Origin: Bodo saltans
Lineage: Eukaryota > Euglenozoa > Kinetoplastea > Eubodonida > Bodonidae
Direction of reading: 5' to 3'
Length of the DNA: 63,689 nt
Assembly: GCA_001460835.1 (NCBI GenBank)
Contig: CYKH01000886.1
Coordinates: 1 to 63,689 of the forward strand
Translations under genes and position numbers: made by a program
Notes under the pieces: model-generated
Told to the model about the DNA's origin: nothing
Seen by the model: only the letters and a program-made list of their open reading frames with translations
Database searches by the model: none
Shown: in pieces, positions 30,111 through 39,400 of the stretch
Numbering within the stretch: the first letter of the stretch is position 1
How the letters are laid out: every line of letters begins with the position of its first letter

Positions 30111-31649
30111 ATGCGTCGACTTACATCGTCTAGGATTTTCTCACGCGTTTGTTGTGGCAGCAGCGGACTGTTGTCCTGTTCAAGATCTACTGTGAAAGAC
30201 CCGCTGATGAGCGATGAGGTCGACATCATGTTCGAAGCTGAATCCATTCAAAAAGAGAACGAAGCAAAAGTGGATGCTCGAGAAGTGCTGTTTGCGACGG
30301 GAAGCAGCGGAGATCATCGCCCACGCATGGCGGCCCAGGAGGCATTTGATAGCGCACTCGCAGCCCTCCCAAGGCCTCCCAACTTCTGTGCGATGCACAT
30401 TACCCTCGACTACAGCGCTATGCTCGATGCACCTCAAGTACTGTGGGCATCGCTGTGCCGTGCAAACAATGTCAACCCCTCAACGGAGCAAACCAACCGT
30501 CTTTGTATGATGGGAGGCGCCGTGAGCCATCAAAGGCTGGGAGGCAACGGGTTTATTCAGGTGATGCTTGGCTGCATTCCAGATCTACAAACAAATCTTT
30601 TTACGTTTGACGCAATTCCTACCATCGAGGAAATGCAGGGGACCCTACAGTCGTCGTCAGCGCCGCCACCTTGTGCGGTGATGGTGCAAATTGACGCGAA
30701 ACTTATGCTGCAGCACGAACTTGCCCTGCAAGAGCGGCTCGCTTCCCTCGGAGCTAGCGCACGAGCTTCTGGCTGTGTTGTAGGTGGCGCCGTGTACCCG
30801 CCAGTCGGCAACGCTGGTGCACAGGATAAGAAATCTGTCGCCTCTACAAACGATCTTGAGGAGTCCATCTCCTTCCTGAATGACCAAGTGTACCGAGGGA
30901 GCGCTGCAGGCGTCGTGCTGCGTAGCAGCCTCGTGAAGGCCCACCAGGTGAGCGTGTACCCATCCATCGCGCTGCGCTCCGACATCGTGCTCAGCGGTGT
31001 TGGCGTTGTCTCAGAAGGAGCCCCTGAGCGCTGCTTGCGGATTGAGCGTTTGAATGATGTACCCGCCGCGCAGTATATTCGTGATGTGTATTCCCAGGAA
31101 GCACTGCGAGAGACCTCAAAGGTATTCATTGGCTTACCCTCCAACGATGGGTCCGTGGTGCCTGTCACATTTTTCGCGAAGCCAAACGAAAGCAACGACA
31201 TCTTTTTGCTTCTCCCCCACGCCGCAAAGAATCTTGTCAATGGATCAAAGATATCGCTTGTTGCGGATGATGTGGAGCTTGACACAGAGACGGCTGCTGG
31301 GGAGCTGTTTACCCTTCAGCGTAAGCTCAATGAGAGAGGCCTTGTGTCCGTTGATAAAACCATTACTGTTAAGCGAGAAGGCTCAAGGCCCATTGCTGTC
31401 TCGTCTAGCGGCGCCATTCACTTCTCTCACCGCTTGATGAACGTTTCTGCCCAACGGGATGATGTCGTGAGCCTCGGCATCGGCAATTCACATGCCGCTG
31501 TGTCAGCCCCTAGCGTGCTGCAACGGGTCCTTGGGCGCAGTGTTGCCACCTCAGGGGCTTACGTGCCCGGTCAAGTCATAGCTGCTGGTGGAGAGGTTAA
31601 CGTCACCGCGAGATCGAGTTCCTTTATCGTGTTGGAGGGCCTTAAGTAG
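30111..31649 (+). CDS. FIST-domain protein, probably mitochondrial
   Basis: 512 residues, ATG at 30111. The first ~28 residues are Arg/Ser/Leu/Cys-rich without acids, like a mitochondrial presequence. The rest fits a FIST N/C sensory fold: Gly-rich strands 'MGGAVSHQRLGG' and 'GCVVGGAVYPP', then a C-domain with 'HQVSVYPSIALRSDIVLSGVG', a 'LRIERLNDVPAAQYI' helix and later 'ANGS'-like turns. FIST domains bind small ligands, often amino acids, in bacterial signal proteins and occur in FBXO22-type proteins. No F-box is visible here. Ligand and role are unknown. The call rests on visual similarity, especially the 'D-V-P-A-x-x-Y' segment typical of FIST_C. Confidence 0.6.
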   Translation: MRRLTSSRIFSRVCCGSSGLLSCSRSTVKDPLMSDEVDIMFEAESIQKENEAKVDAREVLFATGSSGDHRPRMAAQEAFDSALAALPRPPNFCAMHITLDYSAMLDAPQVLWASLCRANNVNPSTEQTNRLCMMGGAVSHQRLGGNGFIQVMLGCIPDLQTNLFTFDAIPTIEEMQGTLQSSSAPPPCAVMVQIDAKLMLQHELALQERLASLGASARASGCVVGGAVYPPVGNAGAQDKKSVASTNDLEESISFLNDQVYRGSAAGVVLRSSLVKAHQVSVYPSIALRSDIVLSGVGVVSEGAPERCLRIERLNDVPAAQYIRDVYSQEALRETSKVFIGLPSNDGSVVPVTFFAKPNESNDIFLLLPHAAKNLVNGSKISLVADDVELDTETAAGELFTLQRKLNERGLVSVDKTITVKREGSRPIAVSSSGAIHFSHRLMNVSAQRDDVVSLGIGNSHAAVSAPSVLQRVLGRSVATSGAYVPGQVIAAGGEVNVTARSSSFIVLEGLK

Positions 31650-31956
31650 TATGTAGTGTGCTGCCGATGTCATCACCAAGACGACATCCAAGCAGCAACT
31701 GCAACAATACCAACAAAAAAGCATACAGACACACCCACGCCACATCCAAACTTTCTCTCTCTTTACCGTTGAAATTGATTGAACTCACCTCCGAAAGAAA
31801 TGATAAAAGAGTTTGATTCATCATTGCATTGTTGTTCAGAACGAGAGGATAGGGTGATTGAAAGAGAAAAAAGAGTTTCATTGTTGACACACGCATCGCT
31901 CCATATCCTCCAACCAAGAAAGGCCTTCTCCCAACAACCCTGTTTGTGTTCGTGTG
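31650..31956. other. Intergenic region, no gene seen
   Basis: 307 bp of A-rich then mixed sequence. It includes 'ctttctctctcttt' (31751-31765) as a possible pyrimidine tract. The next gene's first ATG is at 31957. Confidence 0.35.
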
Positions 31957-32478
31957 ATGTCTCAAACGCTCTGCATGGCATCGCCCGCAGAGTACGAGGC
32001 GCCAACGGTTGTCATAAGAGATGCGTACGCTGTGATGTTCGAAGGGTGGAGCCCGAGCGAATTGCACCTCTTAGATCCGCATCTGATGCTGCTACGTGAG
32101 AAGCACGACCCCATTACTGTGGCGGGGAAGAATCGGTTGCTGCTTCGCCCATCTCTGTGTGCTACGCCGTTCGATGTTATGCATACGTTCTTTGACCCCC
32201 ACTCCCAGCCTTTTGTAAGCGTGCGATCCGCAGCATTGGAGGCACCGTGCTTGCAGGTGATTGTTCACGCCATGGGAGCTGGAGAGCGGCCTCAAGGAGG
32301 AGCAGGACAACTTTTGGCTACGCGGGGATCGATGTACAACGGCAAGACATCTCACTTGGATCCTTTCCAACAGTTATTCATTGGATCCGCAAGTGAAGTG
32401 GCTGCGGCTGTGGAGCGCAGCACTGGCCACGTCTTGGCGCTGTTACAAGTAACAGTTATTCATTGGATCCGCAAGTGA
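31957..32478 (+). CDS. Sorting-nexin-like protein, 5' fragment (frame broken by insertion)
   Basis: 173 residues from ATG 31957 to TGA 32476-32478. The last ~30 codons are read from an 82-bp insertion (32369-32450) and then out of frame, so this is the N-terminal part of the gene that continues at 32453. Without the insertion the reading frame runs unbroken from 31957 to 34084, giving about 681 residues. The fragment contains the region before and entering a PX-like domain, including 'DPFQQLFIGSASEVAAA', which the 3' fragment repeats. Whether this is a genuine pseudogene or an assembly error cannot be decided from the sequence alone. Confidence 0.65.
   Translation: MSQTLCMASPAEYEAPTVVIRDAYAVMFEGWSPSELHLLDPHLMLLREKHDPITVAGKNRLLLRPSLCATPFDVMHTFFDPHSQPFVSVRSAALEAPCLQVIVHAMGAGERPQGGAGQLLATRGSMYNGKTSHLDPFQQLFIGSASEVAAAVERSTGHVLALLQVTVIHWIRK
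32369..32450 (+). repeat. 82-bp chimeric insertion made of two nearby sequences
   Basis: Positions 32369-32408 repeat exactly at 32451-32490 (40 bp). Positions 32410-32449 repeat exactly at 32591-32630 (40 bp). The insertion is thus a fusion of two stretches that are normally 100 bp apart, with a single T after each half. It shifts the frame by +1 and creates an in-frame TAA at 32450-32452 for the downstream frame. Confidence 0.93.
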
Positions 32479-34084
32479 AGTGGCTGCGGCATTGGCGGCG
32501 GCACAGAATGGCAGCTCGCAGGGGAAATATGGCACCGAGTCATGGTTCCGCATCGTGTCTGACTGCGGTCTTGGTCGCCGACGCTTTGTCGTGGAGCGCA
32601 GCACTGGCCACGTCTTGGCGCTGTTACAAGCGCTTCGTTTCAGTTTTCCTCATCTTGCAGTTCCTTTTATCGGCGAAGTCACCAGCACCACCGTTGCTGT
32701 TGTGCTGGACTTTGCGGCCAGGCACTGCGAGTCCATGAACACATACCTTCCATTGCTGTACTTTTTGTTTGAACAAAACTTTAAAGCGTATCATCACGCG
32801 ATGAACTCTCTTACTGAGCAGGTGAAGCAATATTCCCAGCTGAATGAACGATGCTTTCAGCAAGCAAAGAAGCCCCAGAAAACGGGTTGGTTTGGCTGGT
32901 CATCATCGTCAACGCCGCCGCCACCGGCGCCGAACGGTTCAGCATCGTCAGGTGCCAATGGAGCAGGTTCAGATGAGGGGTACGACTCCGCTGGTATTGG
33001 TGGGTTGTCATCGCTGAAGGAAGAAGTTGATTATGCTGAGAAGGATGAAAGAATAGGAAAGCACTTGCCGCATGGATTCCGTGCTCGGTATGCCGACTCG
33101 TGCAAGCGACACGCTCTTATGAGCGACGTGCTACAAAATGCCCATCAACTGGAGCGGTGTCTAACGGAGGAGGGTGAGGCGATGGAGAGGCTTGCGGAGG
33201 CGCTTACAGAACTGCAGGCCACTCTTACCGATGATTTTATCCCCTCGTTACCTTTGGAAGTGACGAAGCCGGTTTCGTTTGTGGATCCATGTGTGTCCAC
33301 GTCGAGCCCTAGTAGTTCTAGAGATCCTTCAGCAATATCTCCATCTCATCATTCACCTCGCACAACTGTAGAGTCACCCACGACTTCACCTTTGATTGAG
33401 CTTGCGCACAGCACCAATCCCGATGCTTCGGGTCCGTTGGGGAGCACAACGAGAGTGCCGCCGCCACTTCGCGAAGTCAACAAAGTACTGAAGCAATTTA
33501 TTACAGTATGCGCGGTGCTGCAGAACCAAGTAGCGATTCCGCTTGCCACCGGTCTTTGCGGGGCCGCCGGCGAGGCTGAGGTGCACGCAATGACAAGGCG
33601 CCAGTTCTTGCGTTCCATGATCCACTACGCCAAGTTTGTTCAGGATAAGGAGGGGCTCGTCACAGGGAAAGAAGATATTCGCGACACCCCCGCCGCAGCG
33701 AACCCTGCCATTATGGCAAAAATCAAAGATGTTTACGCAAAACGACGCACGACATTAAGGTCTCAGAAGCAGCAAATGAACGAGGAGCTTCGCCGTGTCG
33801 ACGCGATGAGTCGATCTTCCCTCTTGCGTGTCTGTACTATTGTTGCGAGCTTATTCCACCATGTCACCGATGCCCTCGATGCAAGGCACTATCAGGGACT
33901 TGTCATGTCGGCAAGTCAAAGTTTCGACCGATCATTATCCGCATCGAGGAGGATATCAAGCACACCGAATTCTCCACAGACTGCGGGCAGCAGTGGAAGC
34001 GGCTCGTCGTCGTTTGAGCACCCGATTACAGTTCTCTTGGCAGATGTGCCATCACCAGCAACAGCTGCATCGTTGCACCATTGA
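32453..34084 (+). CDS. Sorting-nexin-like PX/BAR-type protein, 3' fragment
   Basis: The frame is open from 32453, just after the TAA created by the insertion, to TGA 34082-34084 (543 codons). No ATG occurs near its start, which supports it being the continuation of the gene at 31957. The first ~110 residues resemble a PX domain: an Arg-Arg-Arg strand, 'FVVERSTGHVLALLQAL', then 'FSFPHLAVPFIGE' where PX domains carry the proline-rich loop. A helical region follows, split by a low-complexity linker (~140-190), with long helices ('QLERCLTEEGEAMERLAEAL', 'AKRRTTLRSQKQQMNEELRR') that could form a BAR-like dimer. This suggests an endosomal phosphoinositide-binding sorting nexin. The tail is Ser-rich. 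Confidence 0.6.
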   Translation, partial: QLFIGSASEVAAALAAAQNGSSQGKYGTESWFRIVSDCGLGRRRFVVERSTGHVLALLQALRFSFPHLAVPFIGEVTSTTVAVVLDFAARHCESMNTYLPLLYFLFEQNFKAYHHAMNSLTEQVKQYSQLNERCFQQAKKPQKTGWFGWSSSSTPPPPAPNGSASSGANGAGSDEGYDSAGIGGLSSLKEEVDYAEKDERIGKHLPHGFRARYADSCKRHALMSDVLQNAHQLERCLTEEGEAMERLAEALTELQATLTDDFIPSLPLEVTKPVSFVDPCVSTSSPSSSRDPSAISPSHHSPRTTVESPTTSPLIELAHSTNPDASGPLGSTTRVPPPLREVNKVLKQFITVCAVLQNQVAIPLATGLCGAAGEAEVHAMTRRQFLRSMIHYAKFVQDKEGLVTGKEDIRDTPAAANPAIMAKIKDVYAKRRTTLRSQKQQMNEELRRVDAMSRSSLLRVCTIVASLFHHVTDALDARHYQGLVMSASQSFDRSLSASRRISSTPNSPQTAGSSGSGSSSFEHPITVLLADVPSPATAASLHH

Positions 34085-34346
34085 AAGAGTGACGACAAGT
34101 AAAAGACACACTCGTGATGTCTTCTCTGCTCAGTCTCTGTGCGCCAACCTTTGTTACCGTCATCAAGCCCACCAAATGATACATATGCGTCAGTTTTGTT
34201 TCTTCCTGTTCAAATGCACTCGATACCTTTGAATATGAGTTCTTCCTCGTCACATTTATTTTGTAAGTGTGCTCTAAATATACGTTTGTTTGTAAAACAG
34301 ATATTAAGAAAGAAAAGAAACGACGCAGGACCAGGTCAGATTACGA

Positions 34347-35459
34347 ATGATTCGTCCTTCGGACCTGGACGAGCGGCAAGGTCTTACCGCCTCTACTCTT
34401 TCAGCCGGGCCAGGCCGCAACAACGGAGATCCAAGCGTAGTCGCAACTCAGGCGGTTGCCCCATCAGGTTTGCGCTTGTTCGGTGTCTCGTTACCCGCAC
34501 GGCTCGTGCTCATTTGCACCATTACGCTCATGATCGGCGTTGCGTTTCTCTTGGGCTTCACCATTACACCGCCCTCAAAAGACCCTGCTCCGTGGGATCG
34601 CGTGTCCAGCGTTATCGGTTGGATGTATTTTAACGCCTGGGCGGTGTCGTTCTTGCCGCAGCTCTACCTCAACTTCATCCGAGGCTGCGTCATTGGCCAG
34701 AGCTTCGACTACGTGTTCCTTAACGTTCTCGGGTTCTTCTGCTACAGTATCTACACCATCTGTTTCTACTTTGTGCATTCCGTGCAGGAGGACTACAAAG
34801 CGCGTTACGGGAGTGAAAACACAGTGGACCCAAACGACGTTGGATTTGCCGTGTACGCGTTTATTTGCTGCGTGTACAACTCCTTCCAAATTTATCGATA
34901 TGAGCGTGGCGATCAGAAAGCGAGCAAGTACATCCTTGCCGGCATTGCGGTGGCCGTTGTGGTGATGTTGATCTGGCTGATCATTGTCGTCAGTGGGGTG
35001 CGCACAGAGTACGTCTTCAACACACTAGACATTCTGTACGGCCTTTCGATTGTGAAGTTGGGCGTCAGCCTCATCAAGTACATTCCGCAGGTGTATCTCA
35101 ACTACAAGCGAAAGTGCACTGTTGGGTGGAATATTTGGAATGTCCTGTTAGACTTCACCGGGGGCTCCCTCAGCGTGACCCAGCAACTAATTGACTGCGG
35201 CACGACTGGGCGATGGAACGGTATTGCTGGCAACCCGGTAAAGTTCTGTTTAGGCAGCTTGTCCATGATATACGATGTCATTTTCATGATTCAACATTTT
35301 TGGCTCTACAAGGAGAACAACGCCCGGCTTCACCTCGAGGCGGTGAATGCTGCGATGGAAGCTGATGTGCTGTACAGCCACCATGACGTGTCGGGCAGGA
35401 AAATATCGATGAACACGACGTCCTTCCGTAGCATCGGCGATCACGAAGAGGTCGCGTAA
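34347..35459 (+). CDS. Cystinosin-like PQ-loop lysosomal transporter
   Basis: 370 residues, ATG at 34347. Seven transmembrane segments are visible between residues ~45 and 325. The two PQ-loop motifs are present (SFLPQLYLN in the first repeat and KYIPQVYLN in the second), and the second repeat has the typical 'TVGWNIWNVLLDFTGG' and 'SVTQQ' segments. Cystinosins export cystine from lysosomes with protons; in kinetoplastids the acidic compartment would be the lysosome or a similar organelle. The lumenal N-terminus is much shorter than in animals. The C-terminal tail (residues ~330-370) is cytosolic and contains Tyr/His residues but no clear GYDQL-type signal. The conserved proton-coupling Asp within 'NVLLDF' is retained. 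Confidence 0.88.
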   Translation: MIRPSDLDERQGLTASTLSAGPGRNNGDPSVVATQAVAPSGLRLFGVSLPARLVLICTITLMIGVAFLLGFTITPPSKDPAPWDRVSSVIGWMYFNAWAVSFLPQLYLNFIRGCVIGQSFDYVFLNVLGFFCYSIYTICFYFVHSVQEDYKARYGSENTVDPNDVGFAVYAFICCVYNSFQIYRYERGDQKASKYILAGIAVAVVVMLIWLIIVVSGVRTEYVFNTLDILYGLSIVKLGVSLIKYIPQVYLNYKRKCTVGWNIWNVLLDFTGGSLSVTQQLIDCGTTGRWNGIAGNPVKFCLGSLSMIYDVIFMIQHFWLYKENNARLHLEAVNAAMEADVLYSHHDVSGRKISMNTTSFRSIGDHEEVA

Positions 35460-35786
35460 AGTGAATGAGAAGTAGAAAGAACAGTGACGGAACCCACGTT
35501 GTTGAGAGCGTGGGACACTTTTTGGTTGCCAGTTGCGTTTCCCACCTTATTTAGTTTTCGTATTTCTCCCTGGAAAGAGTTGCATAAATGTTTTATTTTA
35601 TCAAGCGTGTGAGCAAGGCGAACACTATGTGGCGAAAGTGCTGTGACTGTACACGTGTATGACGACCAAAATGTACTTCCCATTCTCTTTCTATGGATTC
35701 AAGAGATAGCGCAGAAGAGGAAAAAAAAAACCCAAATCAAATCGAAGACTGCCATCCAAAAAAATAAAAGAAGCGCGACGGAATAT
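35460..35786. other. Intergenic region with a candidate 3'-UTR hairpin
   Basis: 327 bp. A perfect 6-bp stem (CCCACG/CGTGGG) at 35493-35498 and 35509-35514 with a 10-base loop lies in the expected 3'-UTR of the cystinosin gene. A T/C-rich stretch (35670-35690) could be the next gene's splice tract. No other gene is seen. Confidence 0.35.
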
Positions 35787-36284
35787 ATGCCCCCAGTCGG
35801 TTCATTCTCCATTCAGAGCCTCCGACAGCGCCTCCCTACCGATGGTGCTACGCTGTTTGTAAAAGTATCGGGTGTGCCGTCGTCTATGTCCCACAGCGAC
35901 GTTTGTGAACTTCTACGTGTTCCTGTCGCTCAGCGTACCGCTTTTAAATGGGAGCACTGCTGCTCGATTCTCCGTACAGATTTTGTGGTTGCCTTGTCGT
36001 CGACTGCGGAGGCGCGTGCTGCGGTGGCTCACGTCAATAGTGGCATCACATTCTTTGATTCGAGACTATCGGCGTCGTTTGTTGAGAGTATGCCGTCGTC
36101 GTCTGCGGCACCCGCGTCGTACAGCGGAAGCAGCCTTTTTGAATCGGAGCCGAGGTTGTATTACACGCTACCCTCTCAAAGTGAGAAGGACGTTGCTCAC
36201 CGAAGAGCTGAGGCGCTTCAGAAAATTGCGAAGGCTCCTTTGAAGCCACGGAGTTGGTGGGTGAACGACAGGTCTGCAGAGTAA
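35787..36284 (+). CDS. Small RRM-like protein
   Basis: 165 residues from ATG 35787; the frame is open upstream to 35643 but A-rich and without convincing coding character. Residues ~25-105 fit an RNA-recognition-motif fold: beta1 'TLFVKVSGVP', helix 'SHSDVCELLRV', a strand ending 'RTDFVVAL', and a helix 'TAEARAAVAHVNSG'. RNP1 aromatic residues are weak, so RNA binding is only suggested. The C-terminal tail is basic and contains two Trp near the end (RSWWVNDRS). It resembles short kinetoplastid RBPs in size; specific function unknown. Confidence 0.6.
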   Translation: MPPVGSFSIQSLRQRLPTDGATLFVKVSGVPSSMSHSDVCELLRVPVAQRTAFKWEHCCSILRTDFVVALSSTAEARAAVAHVNSGITFFDSRLSASFVESMPSSSAAPASYSGSSLFESEPRLYYTLPSQSEKDVAHRRAEALQKIAKAPLKPRSWWVNDRSAE

Positions 36285-36468
36285 GTCACGTGTAGTGTGT
36301 CGTTTCGTCTCGCCGCGGTGGGGTGGAGAAAGAAATTTGACTATCCATTAATGGTTTGGTGGACTTTTACGTTCTAGCGTACTTTCATTTAATTGTTTTT
36401 TTCAAAGCCCTATAACTCAGGGACAACAAAACAAAGAAGGAGGAGCCCGTACTGTGTTGTCATCATTC

Positions 36469-39400
36469 ATGAGCTCATCTGCTGTGAGGCCCCGTGCAGC
36501 ATGGGACCCCAAGAGTTACCTAGCCGATGCCGCCTCAGAGCACGTTCTCTCTGTGGACGCCAAAGCAGCGGCAACAACTATTGTAAACTACTACGAGTTC
36601 ATTGCCGCTCAACTTGAAGAGCGTGAAGTGAGTCAGCACATCCTTGAGCAGCAAGCGCTACAAATGGGCACTTCCGCATCTTCATCAACAACATCTGGTG
36701 CTGCGGAATCCTCACTAAGATCATCGGCAGCATCGCCACCACATGAACAAGTCTACGTGGTGCGTGGCGTCGCCATGTGCGTCCCCTTCAAAGTGATTGT
36801 GGTTGTGCAACACGTTGCTACGACTACAACATCACCGGATGTTCCTTCACCGCCGTTGACTCCTCCGAGAGACGAGGTTCAAAAGGTTATTGAAGATCTG
36901 ATTCAAAGCGTCTTTCGAGAGATGCATCGAATTTTCGGCCATCACGATGCATCTCTCTTGCGCTCAATGGATGCTTTGGATCGTATTGTGATTGACAACA
37001 AGCACTTGATCAACGTTCTCGATTGTGCCGTAGCGATGCAGAACATCACAGGGGGCATCTTCACCATTCAAGGGCTACGGTTGCGACGATGTATTCGAGA
37101 AGCAGTTCGACGAGGGGACGGGATTTCGGCCGATTCAGTGAATGCGCGTATGGACGCCTTTATTCACCCATCCTCACCTGAAAGTAAATCCCATGCACAG
37201 TTCCTTGATGCTGTAGCGGACTTAAGCCCTGATGCCCTTTATTGGGAATGCAATGATGCTGTGGGCGACAAGCAGCGCCACAGCAGCAGCAGCAGCAGCA
37301 AGGTCCTTGTGAAGAGACGTGGTATGCCACTTGACCTTGATGCTCTCAGTAAAGGGTATTGTGTTGACGTGATGATCGAAACACTACAGAAGATCCGCTT
37401 CCCGCAACAACGACATAGCAATGATGAATCTGCCAAGACGCTCGGCAGCGGGCCTTATGTCTCGGGCGTTTTGGTAGAGTGGGGAGGCGATGTACGCGTC
37501 TGGGGAAGCCCCGCCACACCCTGCAAACGGCCTGAAGAATCTTCAGATGATGCCGGACGTAGTAGTTGGGTGCTAGGGATTGTCCTCCCCCCTCGTCTTG
37601 ACACGCTGTACCATCAATGGAAGGAGAACTCTGATGTTGGTCTTGGGGGGCACAACGACGCTACGAGCAGCCTCTCCGACGGCAATCACGCCCTCAACTT
37701 GGAACACGTAGTGACACTGCTACCGACCACCAGCACGACGTCTGCAGTAGCGGAGGGTAGCAGTCCATCGGAAAAAGAAGAAGCATCATACCTTCGTGCG
37801 GTGAGGCTGTGGGAGGGTGAGTCATCCTGTGCGATGGCGACTAGTGGAGATTATGCACAGGTGGAACGCTTTGGATTTACTCACACTGTCGATTCTAAGA
37901 ACCGCGATCTCCTGCGTGCGCAGGGGCATACCATTGCGTCGTCGTCCGTGGTGGCGTCTAGTGCGATGCTAGCCGATGCCATCGCAACTGCCTTGATGGC
38001 GTGCGGAGAGCTAAGCGTTGCTTTACAACTCATTGGCCGAGTCTCGAACTTTTGGAGAGGACGAGGAGAGGGAGGAGAGGCATCATGTGCAGAAGGAGGA
38101 GGAGGGGAGGAGGTATTATTCCCTGGTGGACACATGACACAGTTCTACTTGTATTCGAGGAACCATCAAGAACTGGTGCACGATGAAGATGACCTCGTAC
38201 CAGGCGAAGGTGATGTAAAGCGTGCAACGTTGTATGCTAATGGTCAACGTAGCTCCGAAGCTCTTCATGAAATCCATCAGGCCACGACAGCCCAGCATCA
38301 TCATGAGTCGAATCCTTCACTACTTCCCCGACCCATATCCGCAGCCGCGTTGTCGCCGGCAGTGGCTGCAGCAGCAGCAGCGGCCAGGAAGGAGTCTTCG
38401 AGAGTGCTCCTTGACAACATTCGAACAATGGGCACAGCCGATGCGTTCCACCACACCGCCTCCCTTTCGTTCGTGCCGGTGGCTAGTGACGATGATGATG
38501 ACACTGCTGTTGCAGGGAAGCCGGCCCAGCGTCCATCGTCGGCTGTGTATTCCCTCAGCGCTGCTGCGGGCGTGGCATCAGATCACAATGCACAGGAGGA
38601 GCACAAACTGGCAGTCGTCAAGCACCTTGGTAGAGAGTGCATTCCCCATCTAGAAGCGTTGATTGTCTTCCCATCGCAAGCCGTGTCTGGGCTCGGTCGA
38701 ATTGTTCGATCTGAAAAATGCGATGTTGGCAGTGCGTTGTCGATAGCTCGCATGAGTTCTGTCGTGTTCCTTGGTGTCGGGAATCGCATCGTGGTGGATT
38801 CTTCGCCCGCTGTGCCACCGCCATTGGCCGCAAGATACCGGCTCAGTTTTAACGTGATGAAGGGAACCCCGTTATTCAACGCAGTGGTTCAGGCTCTCTC
38901 TGCTGACGACACCGATGGGGTAGTTCGCGGCAGCGTGATCACCGCACCGCCGTTGGTCCTGCACCTTCGCTCCTCAAGAGTTGATGATGGTTTTCCTGAG
39001 CCAATCAGCTCATTGTTTCGAAGAGATCCGAAAGACTGGCTCCACGAGAAGGACACCCGAAGTTTGACGGTGGAGCTATCACCTTTGGATCGTATCAGTG
39101 ACAGGAGCAACAAGTCCGTGTTGGCTGCTGTGAGCTTCTCCAAGGTCGTGGAAGAGTCCGACATGTCTTTGCTGCTTCTGGTGCAACATGCTGAAGTGAT
39201 TGGAGACCATTGCGTCGTGCTCTGCGAAGGATCTCCTCTAGTCCCCAAACCTCGTCTGTCATCATCATCATCATCGTCAAATACGTTCAAGCAACCAACG
39301 CTGCCGTCATTAACGTTCCCCCTCACACCTGTCGTCGTGGCGGCAACGCATCGAGCGCACGGTTCTGTCGGTTTTGTTGGATTTGGCCTTCGCATGTGCA

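Noticed and set aside
30557-31285. 242-codon - strand ORF within the FIST gene
   Set aside because: Ser/Thr/Arg-rich shadow typical of the opposite strand of a coding region.
37285-37302. CAG/AGC repeat as a mobile or regulatory element
   Set aside because: A short in-frame poly-Ser codon run, common in this gene set.
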